Positions 17,473-25,911 of a stretch of DNA of 50,705 bases are shown here, piece by piece. Under the pieces are notes generated by a model. The model had not been told where the DNA came from, did no database searches, and saw nothing but the letters and a program-made list of their open reading frames with translations. The first letter of the stretch is position 1. The number at the start of each line of letters is the position of its first letter. The stretch lies in assembly GCF_025716945.1 (NCBI RefSeq), contig NZ_JAOVZT010000008.1, positions 102,150 through 152,854 on the forward strand, given 5' to 3'. This DNA comes from Geodermatophilus sp. YIM 151500 (GTDB lineage: Bacteria; Actinomycetota; Actinomycetes; Mycobacteriales; Geodermatophilaceae). Both the position numbers and the translations under genes were made by a program.

Positions 17473-18336
17473 GTGCAGCTGGTCACCGAGGACAACATCA
17501 CCGACCTCGCCGTCGAGCGCTGGGCCACGGCGCGCGATCCGCGGCTCGCCGAGCTGATGACCGCGCTGGTGCGGCATCTGCACGACTTCGCCCGCGAGGT
17601 GCGGCTGACCGAGGCCGAGTGGATGGCCGCGATGCAGTGGCTGACCCGCACGGGGCAGATCAGCGACGACAAGCGGCTGGAGTTCGTGCTGGCCTCCGAC
17701 GTCCTCGGGTTGTCCATGCTCGTCGTCCAGATGAACCACCGGCTGGACCCGGCGGCGACCCCCGCCACGGTCCTCGGTCCCTTCCACATCGCGGGTTCCC
17801 CGGAGCTGGGCTTCGGCGGGGACATGTCCGACGGGCTGCCGGGCCAGCCGCTGTTCGTGCACGGCACGGTGCGGGACCTGGACGGCAAGCCCGTGCCGGA
17901 TGCGGTGCTCGACGTCTGGCAGGCCGACGACGAGGGCGTCTACGAGGCGCAGCTGGGCGAGGTCGACGAGGCCCGGCTGCGGGCCAAGTACACCTCCCGC
18001 GAGGACGGCACGTACTGCGTGCGGACGATCGCGCCGAAGGGGTACACCATCCCGATGGACGGACCGGTCGGTGACCTCATCGGGCGGACGGAGATCAGCC
18101 ACTTCCGGCCGGCGCACATCCACTTCCTGCTCGACGTGCCGGGCTACGAGCCGCTGATCACCCACCTGTTCCAGGAGGGTGCGGACTACCTGGACAGCGA
18201 CGTCGTCTTCGGCACGAAGCAGGAGCTGGTGGTCCGGTTCGAGCACCGGCCGCCCGGCGAGACCCCGGACGGCGGCACGTCGTCGGAGCCCTGGGTCGAG
18301 GCGCGCTACGACTTCGTGCTGCAGCGCCGGTCCTGA
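17473..18336 (+). CDS. Intradiol ring-cleavage dioxygenase (hydroxyquinol/catechol 1,2-dioxygenase type)
   Basis: Non-haem Fe(III) enzyme opening catecholic rings between the two hydroxyls, 287 aa. The ligand set is complete: Tyr157 (DEGVY), Tyr191 (KGYTIP), His215 and His217 (RPAHIHF), with spacing close to catechol 1,2-dioxygenase (24 residues from the second Tyr to the first His). The N-terminal helical dimerisation domain covers about 1-100. The segment YTIPMDGPVG resembles hydroxyquinol dioxygenases, so a trihydroxybenzene is a fair guess. GTG 17473 follows AGGAGGAG. It closes the plus-strand catabolic operon. No maleylacetate reductase or cycloisomerase is present nearby. Confidence 0.9.
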   Translation: MQLVTEDNITDLAVERWATARDPRLAELMTALVRHLHDFAREVRLTEAEWMAAMQWLTRTGQISDDKRLEFVLASDVLGLSMLVVQMNHRLDPAATPATVLGPFHIAGSPELGFGGDMSDGLPGQPLFVHGTVRDLDGKPVPDAVLDVWQADDEGVYEAQLGEVDEARLRAKYTSREDGTYCVRTIAPKGYTIPMDGPVGDLIGRTEISHFRPAHIHFLLDVPGYEPLITHLFQEGADYLDSDVVFGTKQELVVRFEHRPPGETPDGGTSSEPWVEARYDFVLQRRS

Positions 18337-18371
18337 GCCGCCCGGCCCGGGAGCGGCCACGGCGGCGTCGA

Positions 18372-18418
18372 CCGGGCAGGGCCGTCGGGGCGTCAGCCGG
18401 GCAGGGCCGTCGGGGCGT
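18372..18418. repeat. Tandem duplication at the end of the SnoaL-like gene
   Basis: A 22-bp sequence (18372-18393) recurs at 18397-18418 with a 25-bp period. The second copy encodes the last residues of the minus-strand SnoaL-like protein and the first lies just past its stop. It looks like a recent local duplication that left the reading frame of the gene intact. Confidence 0.8.
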
Positions 18419-18773
18419 AGGCCAGCAGCTCCCAGTTCCCGGACGCCCTCGTCCAGACCGCGAGCGCGAGGTTGTCGATCGTCTTGGGCGTGCCCCGGAC
18501 CTCGAGGTCGGCCGTCATCCTGCCGACCACGATGGCGGTGTCGCCCACGACGTCGACGCGTTCGACCGGGTGATCGATGCGCCGGTAGACGTAGTAGCCG
18601 GACCGGACCTTCTCCAGGTACTGGGCCTTGGTGTCCCGGGCGCCGCTGGAGTGGGCGTAGCTCAGCCCGTCGGCGCACAACTCGTCGAGCGTCGTCAGAT
18701 CGCCGTCCTGCATCGCCCGGTAGCGGCGGTCCTCCGCGGCCAGGACCGCCCGCACGTCCGCGGAGTCGCTCAC
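18393..18773 (-). CDS. SnoaL/NTF2-like (DUF4440-type) protein
   Basis: Small alpha+beta barrel protein of 126 aa. The start ADVRAVLAAEDRRYRAMQDG and the later ending WTRASGNWELLAYAPT are characteristic of DUF4440/SnoaL-like proteins, which bind hydrophobic ligands or act as small isomerases and hydrolases. It is convergent with the dioxygenase gene. It may or may not belong to the same catabolic function. The GTG start has AGG directly upstream and a 12-bp palindrome about 20 bp before it. Confidence 0.8.
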   Translation of the reverse strand: MSDSADVRAVLAAEDRRYRAMQDGDLTTLDELCADGLSYAHSSGARDTKAQYLEKVRSGYYVYRRIDHPVERVDVVGDTAIVVGRMTADLEVRGTPKTIDNLALAVWTRASGNWELLAYAPTALPG

Positions 18774-19150
18774 CTCGGCCTGCCCGGCCCGGCCGTACCG
18801 GTACGTCGCACGGTCCGATCATGCCTGCACGGACCGCCTCCCGCGGACCGGAGGGTGGCCCGCGTCCCGGAACCCGCCGTCCGGGGCGCCCGACACGCCG
18901 TCGCGTCGCGTCGGCAGGAGGGACGACCTCACCCCGCTTGGCGGCGTTTCCGCTGGTCAGCGTGCGGCTTGTCGACAAGCCGGGGTTCCGCGGGGCGGGT
19001 CGTCGACCGCGGACCGGGCCCGCCGCAACGATCCGGTGACGAGGCGGACGGACCCTCCTCGGAACCGGCCGGGTCCGCGCCCCCGGAGCCCTAGCTTCGT
19101 GCTCCCCGCGGTACTTCCCGCCGCGGGCGAGGGTGCTGAGGAGTCGACGC
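18774..19150. other. Noncoding stretch between the SnoaL-like gene and the next plus-strand gene
   Basis: No credible gene. It holds a 12-bp perfect palindrome CGTACCGGTACG at 18794-18805, close to the SnoaL-like start. It also has an 18-bp palindrome at 18965-18982 and a TAGCTT -10-like element at 19092-19097 upstream of the gene starting at 19151. The region is shared by divergent promoters. Confidence 0.6.
18965..18982. promoter_or_regulatory. 18-bp perfect palindrome
   Basis: CGGCTTGTCGACAAGCCG is a perfect 9+9 inverted repeat in the divergent intergenic region. It has no loop, so it reads more like a protein-binding dyad than a terminator. No regulator is encoded next to it. Confidence 0.4.
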
Positions 19151-19978
19151 GTGACCTTGGGTGCGACCGTGGGCTGGCCGGCGGCGGCGGTGCTGGGCTT
19201 CTTCGTGCTGACCGCTCTGGTGGTCGCCCTGGGCGCCAGCTCGACGGCCCGCTACGAGTTCGAGCGCAACGGCGCCGGCCAGCGCCGACGCCCGGCTCCG
19301 AGCCGCTCCGGCGCCCACCCCGCCGGCAGCGCCCGCGCCCGCCGGTCGGCCGGCGCTCCCACCGACCAGCCGCGGGCCGGGTCGGTGGGTCTCGCCGTCC
19401 GTCCCGCCCCGGCACCCCCCGCCGGAGGGCACGGGTGGTGGCTGGTCGACGAGTCCGCGCGGGTGCTCGCCGGCCCGTTCGCCGACCGGACCGACGCCGA
19501 CTGGGCCGCCCTGGCCGACGGGCTGCCGGCGATCGCGGTGCACGGCGCCCGGAGCGCCGACGGCGGCGTGACCCCGCGGCTCGCGCCCGAGGAGCGGGCG
19601 TGGCTCACCGAGCTGGGGGGTCAGCTCGACCGGCTCCCGGCCGACTGGGACGCGCTGCTGTCCGACACCGACCCGCTGACCACGCTGGTGGTGGAGGTCG
19701 CCGCGACGCTGGTCGAGGCGGGGCTGCCGCTGCACGGCACGGCGCAGGGCCACCCGGCCGGTGGTGTCTGCCTGATGCCCGAGCTGGCGCTCGGCGGCGT
19801 CCTGGTCAGCTGGCACGCCCACGACCGGATGAGCCTGCACCAGCTGCGGGGCGCCGCGGCCGATGCCACGGTGCGACGCTGCATGAACGCCGCTGTCGCC
19901 GACGTCCTCACCAACCTCGGGTTCGTGGTCGAGCCGTTCGGCGCGACGGGCAGCTCGGTCGTCACGGCCCTGCGCTGA
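19151..19978 (+). CDS. Membrane-anchored protein of unknown function (275 aa)
   Basis: Not recognised. One transmembrane helix at about residues 6-29 (AAAVLGFFVLTALVVALGAS) is followed by an Arg/Pro/Ala-rich linker to about residue 85. A C-terminal globular domain of about 180 residues begins GHGWWLVDESARVLAGPF and includes WLTELGGQLDRLPADWDALL and CLMPELALGG. GTG 19151 has GGAG about 8 bp upstream; GTG 19133 is possible. The end overlaps the convergent next gene by 17 bp. Function unknown. Confidence 0.7.
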   Translation: MTLGATVGWPAAAVLGFFVLTALVVALGASSTARYEFERNGAGQRRRPAPSRSGAHPAGSARARRSAGAPTDQPRAGSVGLAVRPAPAPPAGGHGWWLVDESARVLAGPFADRTDADWAALADGLPAIAVHGARSADGGVTPRLAPEERAWLTELGGQLDRLPADWDALLSDTDPLTTLVVEVAATLVEAGLPLHGTAQGHPAGGVCLMPELALGGVLVSWHAHDRMSLHQLRGAAADATVRRCMNAAVADVLTNLGFVVEPFGATGSSVVTALR

Positions 19979-20555
19979 CCACCCCGGCCGGCCCGGGACC
20001 CGTCCCGGCCGGCCCGGGACCCGTCCCGGTCGGCCCGGGAGCCGGGGCGTCGACCGCGGGCAGCAGCCGCACCTCGACCACCAGGCCCGACGCCGCCGCC
20101 GCGTCGGCCGGGCCGTCCGGCACGCGGTGCGGGGACAGCGGGGCGCCGTCCGGGCCCAGCCAGCGGATCGCCACGGGCAGCGCCGTGCCCGTCACGGGCG
20201 GCCGGACGGCCGGGGCGCGTTCGGCGAAGGCGCGGTCGGCCAGGTCGGCCCACCCGTCGACGCCCCGGGGGACGGCGGTCAGCGTGGCCAGGGCGCCCAG
20301 CCGGCCCGCCGTCCCGTCGACCGCCAGGGAGCCGCCGGTGCGCGGCCACGCCACGTCCGGCGGCACGACCCGGACCCGCACGCCGAGCGCGGTGAGGACC
20401 CGGGCCGCCGCGAGCACCTGCGCCCGCTGCCGCGCGCGCGGATTGCCGCGGTGCAGCGCGGTGCGGACGCCGACTCCGGCGAGCGCGCCGGCGACCCTGA
20501 GCCGCCGGGCGCCGCGGTCGGCCAGCGCGATCGGGTGCGGGGCGGTGACGGTCAC
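19962..20555 (-). CDS. Hypothetical protein with Gly/Pro repeat tail (197 aa)
   Basis: Not recognised. The first 150 residues look globular (LADRGARRLRVAGALAGVGV, VRVRVVPPDVAWPRTGGSL), and the last 30 are a low-complexity TGPGPAG repeat encoded by tandem 21-bp units. GTG 20555 has AGGAGGG at a good distance. The 3' end overlaps the convergent neighbour. The coding call rests on the ribosome binding site and the long globular-looking frame, so confidence is moderate. Confidence 0.5.
   Translation of the reverse strand: MTVTAPHPIALADRGARRLRVAGALAGVGVRTALHRGNPRARQRAQVLAAARVLTALGVRVRVVPPDVAWPRTGGSLAVDGTAGRLGALATLTAVPRGVDGWADLADRAFAERAPAVRPPVTGTALPVAIRWLGPDGAPLSPHRVPDGPADAAAASGLVVEVRLLPAVDAPAPGPTGTGPGPAGTGPGPAGVVSAGP
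19990..20040. repeat. 21-bp tandem repeat encoding TGPGPAG
   Basis: Units begin at 19990 and 20011, and a partial third begins at 20032. The unit keeps the frame and gives the Gly/Pro-rich C-terminus of the minus-strand hypothetical protein. Confidence 0.8.
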
Positions 20556-20957
20556 GGCGGTCCCTCCTCGTCGCACGACCCGTCGGTGCGCGGACGGGTC
20601 CGGGACGACGCCAGCGTGCTGCCCCCGGGTGACGGGCGGGCTGCCCTCCGCGTTACGGGGGTGCGACGCCCCGGCGAAGGGTCGGCGCGGGGCGGGCGGC
20701 GGCGCGGGCCGTGCAGGTTGCAGGACGCCGAGCCGACGACCGGGTCAGGGGGCGCATGACCAGCGGACCGCGGCGTCGTCGCCTGAGAACCGCGCGTCCG
20801 GCGGTTCGTCCGGCATCCGGTGCCGGAACGGGGCCCGGTCAGGCTAGCCTCCGCGCCGAGCCCCGGATCCCGAGGCGGTCGGACTCCCCGTCCGGCCGGC
20901 GGGCCGCCCGGCCGAGTCCGATGCCGGACGGGGCGCCGACGTGGATGAGGCGGGAGC
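20556..20957. other. Noncoding region with a strong hairpin before the ThDP gene
   Basis: No credible gene in 402 bp. Its main feature is an inverted repeat at 20879-20921: outer arms TCGGACTC and GAGTCCGA (8 bp) enclose GGCCGG and CCGGCC. It lies about 40 bp before the ThDP enzyme start, so it could be a leader structure or an operator. A TAGCCT -10-like box occurs at 20855-20860. Confidence 0.5.
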
Positions 20958-22547
20958 ATGCCGACGGGTGGGGAGGCGCTGGTCGCGGCGCTGGAGCAAC
21001 TCGGGGTCGAGGTCGTCTTCGGGTTGCCGGGGGTGCACAACCTGGCCGCGTGGCGGGCCTTCGCGGGCAGCGGTGTCCGGCTGGTCGGCGTGCGGCACGA
21101 GCAGACCGCCGCCTACGCCGCCGACGGCTGGGCGCGGGCCACCGGGCGGCTCGGGGTGGCGCTGACGACGACGGGGCCCGGAGCAGCGAACGCGGTGACC
21201 GCGACCGGTGAGGCGTGGTCGTGCCACTCGCCGGTCCTGGTGATCGCCACCGACATCCCGACCGCCCAGCGCGTGCCGGGGCAGTACCGGGGGGTGCTGC
21301 ACGAGTGCACCGACCAGGCGTCCTTCTTCCGCCCGGTCACGAAGGAGGTCGTGCACGTCGAGCGGGCCGAGGACCTGTTCGCCGAGGTGCTGCGCGCGGG
21401 CCGGCTCGCGATGGCCGCGCCGCGCCGTCCGGTCTACCTGGAGGTGCCCACCGACCTGCTGCGAGCGGAGGTCGACGGCTGGTTCGAGGCGCCGGTGCCG
21501 GTCGGGCCGTCGTCCACCGTGCTGGTGGACGACGCGGTGGGCGCGCTGCTCGAGGCCCGGCGCCCGCTGGTCTGGGCCGGGGGCGGGGCGACCGCCGCGA
21601 AGGCGGGCGGACTGGTCCGTCTCGTCGCCGAGCGGATCGGCGCCCCCGTGCTGACCTCGTTCGGCGGCCGCGGGCTGCTCGCGCCGTCCGCGCCGTGCCT
21701 CGTGCCGCTCCCCCCGCACGCGCCGGAGGCCGGCGCGCTGTGGGACGCCGCCGACTGCGTGCTCGTCGTCGGCAGCGACCTCGACGCCATGAACACGCAG
21801 GGCTTCCGGCAGCCGCGCCCCCCGACGCTGGTCACCGTCGACGTCGCCGAGCCGGTGACCTACCCGCCCGACGTGTGGGTGGCCGCCGACGCCGCCGCCG
21901 CGCTGCTGGCCGTGCTCGACGCGCTGCCGGCCCGGCGCCGGTCGCCGTGGTGGCACCGCCCGGAGGGGCGGTCCACGTACGCCGGCCAGGAGACGGAGTT
22001 CCTCGAGGCGCTGGAGTCGGGCCTGCCGTCGAACGCCGTGGTCGTGGCCGACATGTGCGTCGCCGGCTACTGGTACGGCGCCTTCGGTCGGGTGGGCGGC
22101 GCCCGCGGGCTGGCCTACCCGGTCGGCTGGGGCACGCTCGGTTTCGGCTTCCCGGCGGCGCTCGGCGCGGCGCTGTCGCGCCGGCCCACCGTGGCGCTGG
22201 TCGGCGACGGCGGGTTCCTGTTCGCCTGCGGGGAGCTGGCCACGGCCGCGCAGGAGCGGCTGCCGGTGACCGTCGTCCTCGTCGACGACGGCGGCTACGG
22301 GATGCTCCGCTACGACTTCACCAAGGACGGCGAGCAGCCGCTGGGCTGCGACCTGGCCACGCCCGACTTCGTGGCCCTGGCGACCGCGTTCGGCGTCCCG
22401 GCGCGGGAGGTGACCGTCGGCGGGCTCGGCGCGGCGGTCGCGGACGGCATCGCCTCCGGCGGGCCGTCGCTGCTCGTGCTGCGGGCGGCCTTCGGCCCGC
22501 CGCTGTCGACCTCGCCCCGCTGGTACCGCGCCGCCGGCCGGGGGTGA
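20958..22547 (+). CDS. Thiamine-diphosphate-dependent enzyme (acetolactate synthase-like)
   Basis: Three-domain ThDP enzyme of 529 aa. The N-terminal pyrimidine-binding domain has the catalytic Glu48 (VRHEQT). The central domain runs about 185-320. The C-terminal pyrophosphate domain has GDGG starting at 416 and, 27 residues on, Asp443-Asp444 in place of the usual Asn-Asn. The family includes acetolactate synthases, benzoylformate decarboxylases and related lyases. No regulatory subunit or other ilv gene is nearby, so a true ILV role is doubtful. ATG 20958 follows GGCGGGAG. Confidence 0.85.
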   Translation: MPTGGEALVAALEQLGVEVVFGLPGVHNLAAWRAFAGSGVRLVGVRHEQTAAYAADGWARATGRLGVALTTTGPGAANAVTATGEAWSCHSPVLVIATDIPTAQRVPGQYRGVLHECTDQASFFRPVTKEVVHVERAEDLFAEVLRAGRLAMAAPRRPVYLEVPTDLLRAEVDGWFEAPVPVGPSSTVLVDDAVGALLEARRPLVWAGGGATAAKAGGLVRLVAERIGAPVLTSFGGRGLLAPSAPCLVPLPPHAPEAGALWDAADCVLVVGSDLDAMNTQGFRQPRPPTLVTVDVAEPVTYPPDVWVAADAAAALLAVLDALPARRRSPWWHRPEGRSTYAGQETEFLEALESGLPSNAVVVADMCVAGYWYGAFGRVGGARGLAYPVGWGTLGFGFPAALGAALSRRPTVALVGDGGFLFACGELATAAQERLPVTVVLVDDGGYGMLRYDFTKDGEQPLGCDLATPDFVALATAFGVPAREVTVGGLGAAVADGIASGGPSLLVLRAAFGPPLSTSPRWYRAAGRG

Positions 22548-22568
22548 CGGGGCGGCTGGCGCGCCCCG
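22548..22568. terminator. Bidirectional terminator-like hairpin
   Basis: A perfect 7-bp stem, CGGGGCG against CGCCCCG, with a 7-base loop starts directly after the TGA of the ThDP gene. It lies inside the 30-bp gap to the convergent thioesterase gene, so it probably serves both. Confidence 0.5.
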
Positions 22569-22577
22569 GCACGGCGG

Positions 22578-23600
22578 TCAGCCCGGGGCCGACGGCGGCC
22601 GGAAGGCGAACGAGCCGGTGCCGACGGGGACGCCGTCGACCGTGACGGTCACGGCGGCGAAGGCGGCGCTGCGGCCCCGGCGGGTGACCGACGCCTCCGC
22701 GACGAGCTCGTCCCCGTCGCCGGGGCGGAGGAACTGCCAGTACCCGTCGGCCGGGTCGGGGCGGGGGCCGTCGGCCGGCTCGCGGGAACCGTCGGGTGGT
22801 CCCGCCGCCGGGCCCACCGCGCGGGCCGCGGCGGCCAGGCCGATGCCGTAGAGCGCTCCGCCCTGCACGTGCCCCACCCGGTTGGTCAGCGCGGGACCGA
22901 TCCGCAGGCGGCCGCGTGCCGTGCCCTCCGCCGTGCCCGCCTCCCACGTCGGCGCGGTGAGCTCGGCGCTGACCGACGTCCCCCGGGCGCGGGCGCGCGC
23001 GCCGGCCCGCAGGGTGGCCTCGACCGCGGCCCGCTCGTCCGGACGGAGCGCATCCCACGCGGGCACGGGTGGGTCCGGCGGCTCGTCACGTTCCCAGGGG
23101 AGCAGCGGCAGGCGCGCGCCCCCGGGCACCGGCAGGGCCATGAACCAGCCCTGCGCGGCGGCCACGACCGCGCCGGAGGCGTCGGTGAGCTCGCACCGGG
23201 CCAGGGCGTGGCGCCGGTCGGCGTCCAGCGACACCACCGAGGCGGCCGGGGTCACCGGGGCGCGCACGTCCGGGGCGAGGTGGTGCAGCGCCATGGTGAC
23301 CGTCCCGAGGCGGCGTCCGGCACCGACCTCGGCCCGCACGGCGGAGCCCATGGCCAGGTCGGCGATCGCGGCCACCGACACCGGCGGGACCGGTCCAGGC
23401 GTGACCGCGGCGTCCGGCTCCAGCCAGGGGTGCGGCGGCGCGCCCGGCGGCCGGCGGGCGGTGATGCCGAGGACGTGCCCGTAGAAGTGCATGCCCAGGG
23501 CGCGGGTCCGGGCGACGGCGCGGAGCGCGGCGGCCTCGACGTCCGGGTCGCCCCCGATCCCGCCGTCCGGCCGGTCGGTCGGCGCTGCCCCGCTGCCCAT
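22578..23600 (-). CDS. Double-hotdog thioesterase-like protein
   Basis: A 340-aa protein with two hotdog-like halves. Residues about 85-165 contain the PaaI-type helix (AIADLAMGSAVRAEVG with LGTVTMALHHL). The C-terminal half, about 215-335, has NRVGHVQGGALYGIGLAAAARA and a terminal strand AAFAAVTVTVDGVPVGTG. Such proteins hydrolyse acyl-CoA thioesters. A long Ala/Pro/Arg-rich stretch joins the halves. It lies 29 bp downstream of the GGR-like flavoprotein gene on the same strand, so the two may be co-transcribed. Confidence 0.75.
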   Translation of the reverse strand: MGSGAAPTDRPDGGIGGDPDVEAAALRAVARTRALGMHFYGHVLGITARRPPGAPPHPWLEPDAAVTPGPVPPVSVAAIADLAMGSAVRAEVGAGRRLGTVTMALHHLAPDVRAPVTPAASVVSLDADRRHALARCELTDASGAVVAAAQGWFMALPVPGGARLPLLPWERDEPPDPPVPAWDALRPDERAAVEATLRAGARARARGTSVSAELTAPTWEAGTAEGTARGRLRIGPALTNRVGHVQGGALYGIGLAAAARAVGPAAGPPDGSREPADGPRPDPADGYWQFLRPGDGDELVAEASVTRRGRSAAFAAVTVTVDGVPVGTGSFAFRPPSAPG

Positions 23601-23629
23601 GCCCCTCCCCGGAGCCGTCCTCGTCGGCG

Positions 23630-24754
23630 TCAGCGAAGCGTACGGACCGCCGCAGCGAGGGCCCGCGCGGTCAGCCGGCCGTCGGCCAGCCCGAGTCGGA
23701 CGACGTCGTCGAAGACGCGCTGGTCGGCGGCCGCGGCGCGGACGGCGGCGTCCATGACCCGCGGCACCCGGGACAGCTGCGAGGCGACGGTCAGGTGCCG
23801 CAGCGTGCCACCGAGTCGCCGCCCGAGCAGGCGCCGGTGCACGGCACCCGCCCGCGCCCCGTGCGCCGCGGCCTCTCCCGCCAGCGCACCGGAGAGCACG
23901 GCGTAGAAGATCCCCTCGCCGGTGAGCGGGTTGATCAGTGCGGCCGCGTCACCGGCGAGCAGCACCCGGCCGTCGGGCTGGCGCGGCCGGCCGCTCGACA
24001 GCGGCAGGCGGTGCGCCCGCAGCCGCTCGGGCGCGACGCCGGGCAGCAGCCGGTGCAGCCCCTCCACCAGCTGCGTGCGGGTCACCCCGCCGGAGACGAG
24101 CTCGCCGTAGCCGACGTTGGCCCGCCCGTCGCCCAGCGGGAACGACCACGCGTAGGCCGGCCAGCGCTGCGCCGTCGTGGTGACCACCTGCACGCCGTCG
24201 AGCCCGCGCGGCACCGGCGCGTAGCCGCGGATGGCGACCGCGAGCTGGTCGGCGCGGTTGGTCCGCACGCCCAGCGCCCGCCGGACGACGGACTCCGCCC
24301 CGTCGGCGCCGATCACCACCCCCGCGGACAGCGCGCCGTCGACGAGCACCCGGTCGGCGCCCGGCTCGACCCGGCGGACCGCCCGCCGCCGGAACACGGC
24401 GCCGGCGGCGAGCGCGGCGTCGAGCAGCCGGGCGTCGAAGAGCTCACGGGGGACGACGGCCGCCGGGCGGTGCATCGCCCGCTCGGCGCCCGCCCCGGAC
24501 GGCCCGGTCAGCCGCAGCCGCGGCACCGGCCGGAAGCCGGCGGTCAGGGCGGCGGGGTCGAGACCGAGGCCGGCCAGGACGTCGAGCGCCTCGGGCGCGA
24601 GGCCGTCCCCGCACACCTTGTCGCGCGGGAAGTCGGCGCGGTCGAGCACGAGCACCGAGGTCGAGGGGGCGCGACGCAGTGCCGACAGCGCCGCGGTCGC
24701 CCCGGCCGGCCCGCCGCCGATGACGACGACGTCCCAGCGCTCCACCCCGGCCAC
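23630..24754 (-). CDS. Geranylgeranyl reductase family FAD-dependent oxidoreductase
   Basis: Flavoprotein of about 374 aa. The N-terminal FAD motif is VVVIGGGPAGATAALSALRR, followed by RADFPRDKVCGDGL, the conserved DKxCGDG segment of the GGR/MenJ group. The second FAD motif is GDAAALINPLTGEGIFYA near residue 290. Members reduce isoprenoid double bonds, as in archaeal lipids, chlorophyll tails or menaquinone (MenJ). The start is GTG 24754, or GTG 24745 three codons on; neither has a clear SD and the message may be leaderless. Menaquinone reduction is plausible because MenB is encoded 6 kb away, but not demonstrated. Confidence 0.82.
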   Translation of the reverse strand: MAGVERWDVVVIGGGPAGATAALSALRRAPSTSVLVLDRADFPRDKVCGDGLAPEALDVLAGLGLDPAALTAGFRPVPRLRLTGPSGAGAERAMHRPAAVVPRELFDARLLDAALAAGAVFRRRAVRRVEPGADRVLVDGALSAGVVIGADGAESVVRRALGVRTNRADQLAVAIRGYAPVPRGLDGVQVVTTTAQRWPAYAWSFPLGDGRANVGYGELVSGGVTRTQLVEGLHRLLPGVAPERLRAHRLPLSSGRPRQPDGRVLLAGDAAALINPLTGEGIFYAVLSGALAGEAAAHGARAGAVHRRLLGRRLGGTLRHLTVASQLSRVPRVMDAAVRAAAADQRVFDDVVRLGLADGRLTARALAAAVRTLR

Positions 24755-24777
24755 GCTAGGCGCGCCGGCGCTCCGCG

Positions 24778-25830
24778 TCAGCCGCGCGGCAGGTAGTGGT
24801 CGAAGAACAGCCGGCTGGTCAGCTCCACCCGGCTGTGGACGCCGGTCTTCTCGAAGACGTGCTTCACGTGGTCGGCCACGGTGTGCGGCGACAACCACAG
24901 GGCCCCGGCGATCTCGGCGTTGCTGTACCCGCGGACGACGAGGCCGACGACCTCGGTCTCTCGCTCGGTGAGCCGGTAGGCATCGATGAGCAGGGCCGCG
25001 ATGTCGGCGGGCCGGGACGGCTCCACGACCAGGCTCACGGTGCTGCCGCTCAGCCGTTCGGCGTGCAGGGTGAGCCAGCGCCCGGTGCGGGAGCGCAGCC
25101 GGCATCGGGCCCGGCCGGGACCGCCCGCCGCCGTGCGCACGAGCGATGTGACGACGTGCGGCAGGCCCTCGGCCGTGCCGTCGTCCACGTCCCCCAACCG
25201 CTGCAGGGCGGCCGGCGACCCGCTGATGACCGCCACCCGGCGCGCGCCGACGTCGAGGAGCACCACGCCGGGGCCGTCGTCGCCGCCTTCGCCCGCCCTC
25301 GCCAGCAGCTGCACCCGGCGCAGGGCCTCGGCGACGTGCGAGCCGATGCTGCCGACCAGCGCCGCCTCGGCGGCGGTGAAATCGGCGACGTCCGAACCGC
25401 GCAGCAGGATCAGCGCGCCCCACGGGGTGCGGCCGTCGCGGTGCACGGCGCGGACCTCGTGCGGCAGCCCGGCTGGTTCGAGCACGTCCCGGAAGCGGGC
25501 GCTGCGCTGCGGCGCGCGGCCGGTCGCCTCCGACAGGCGGACGACGGAGCGCTCGGCGCGGGCCAGCTCGGCCAGCCGCCCGACGTCGGGTCCGCCGCCG
25601 AACTCCAGCTCGAGCAGACGGGGCAGCAGCGCGGGCGGCAGCCCTTCCTCGTGGAAGCCGCCGGTGGGCAGCGCCGTGGCCGGGTCGAAGCTCATCGCGC
25701 ACCAGCGGTCGTGGGGCACCGCGCCGGCGACCGCCGCGGTGACCGACCGGTGCAGGGCTGTCGGGTCCGTCGCCGTCCGGCAGACCCGTTCCACCTCGGA
25801 CACCGCATGCCGGGCACGCCGTGCGTCCAT
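24778..25830 (-). CDS. LuxR-type transcriptional regulator with GAF-like sensor
   Basis: Regulator of 350 aa. Residues about 5-180 resemble a GAF-type sensor (VCRTATDPTALHRSVTAAVAG). The C-terminal LuxR helix-turn-helix spans about 285-345: LTERETEVVGLVVRGYSNAEIA starts it and HTVADHVKHVFEKTG is the recognition helix. ATG 25830 begins MDARRARHAVSEVERVC and has no clear SD. The gene diverges from the BBE-type oxidase, which it probably controls through the dyads at 25867-25938. Confidence 0.85.
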   Translation of the reverse strand: MDARRARHAVSEVERVCRTATDPTALHRSVTAAVAGAVPHDRWCAMSFDPATALPTGGFHEEGLPPALLPRLLELEFGGGPDVGRLAELARAERSVVRLSEATGRAPQRSARFRDVLEPAGLPHEVRAVHRDGRTPWGALILLRGSDVADFTAAEAALVGSIGSHVAEALRRVQLLARAGEGGDDGPGVVLLDVGARRVAVISGSPAALQRLGDVDDGTAEGLPHVVTSLVRTAAGGPGRARCRLRSRTGRWLTLHAERLSGSTVSLVVEPSRPADIAALLIDAYRLTERETEVVGLVVRGYSNAEIAGALWLSPHTVADHVKHVFEKTGVHSRVELTSRLFFDHYLPRG

Positions 25831-25866
25831 GCCGAGAAGTGTGGTGCCCGGCGTTCCCGGCAGGAA

Positions 25867-25881
25867 CCCCTGACGCAGGGG
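25867..25881. promoter_or_regulatory. Candidate LuxR operator CCCCTG-acg-CAGGGG
   Basis: A perfect 6+6 inverted repeat with 3-bp centre lies in the 118-bp divergent region, 37 bp upstream of the regulator start. It has the size of a dimer-binding dyad. That the adjacent LuxR protein binds it is inference. Confidence 0.4.
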
Positions 25882-25911
25882 ATGGATCGGCGGCCCCGCC
25901 GGGCCGCACCG

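Noticed and set aside
17473-18336. Firm assignment as catechol 1,2-dioxygenase CatA
   Set aside because: The segment YTIPMDGPVG leans to hydroxyquinol enzymes and no catB or catC is present; only the intradiol family is secure.
20958-22547. Calling the ThDP enzyme IlvB
   Set aside because: No small subunit or ilvC neighbour, the Asn-Asn of the ThDP motif is Asp-Asp, and several lyase families share this architecture.
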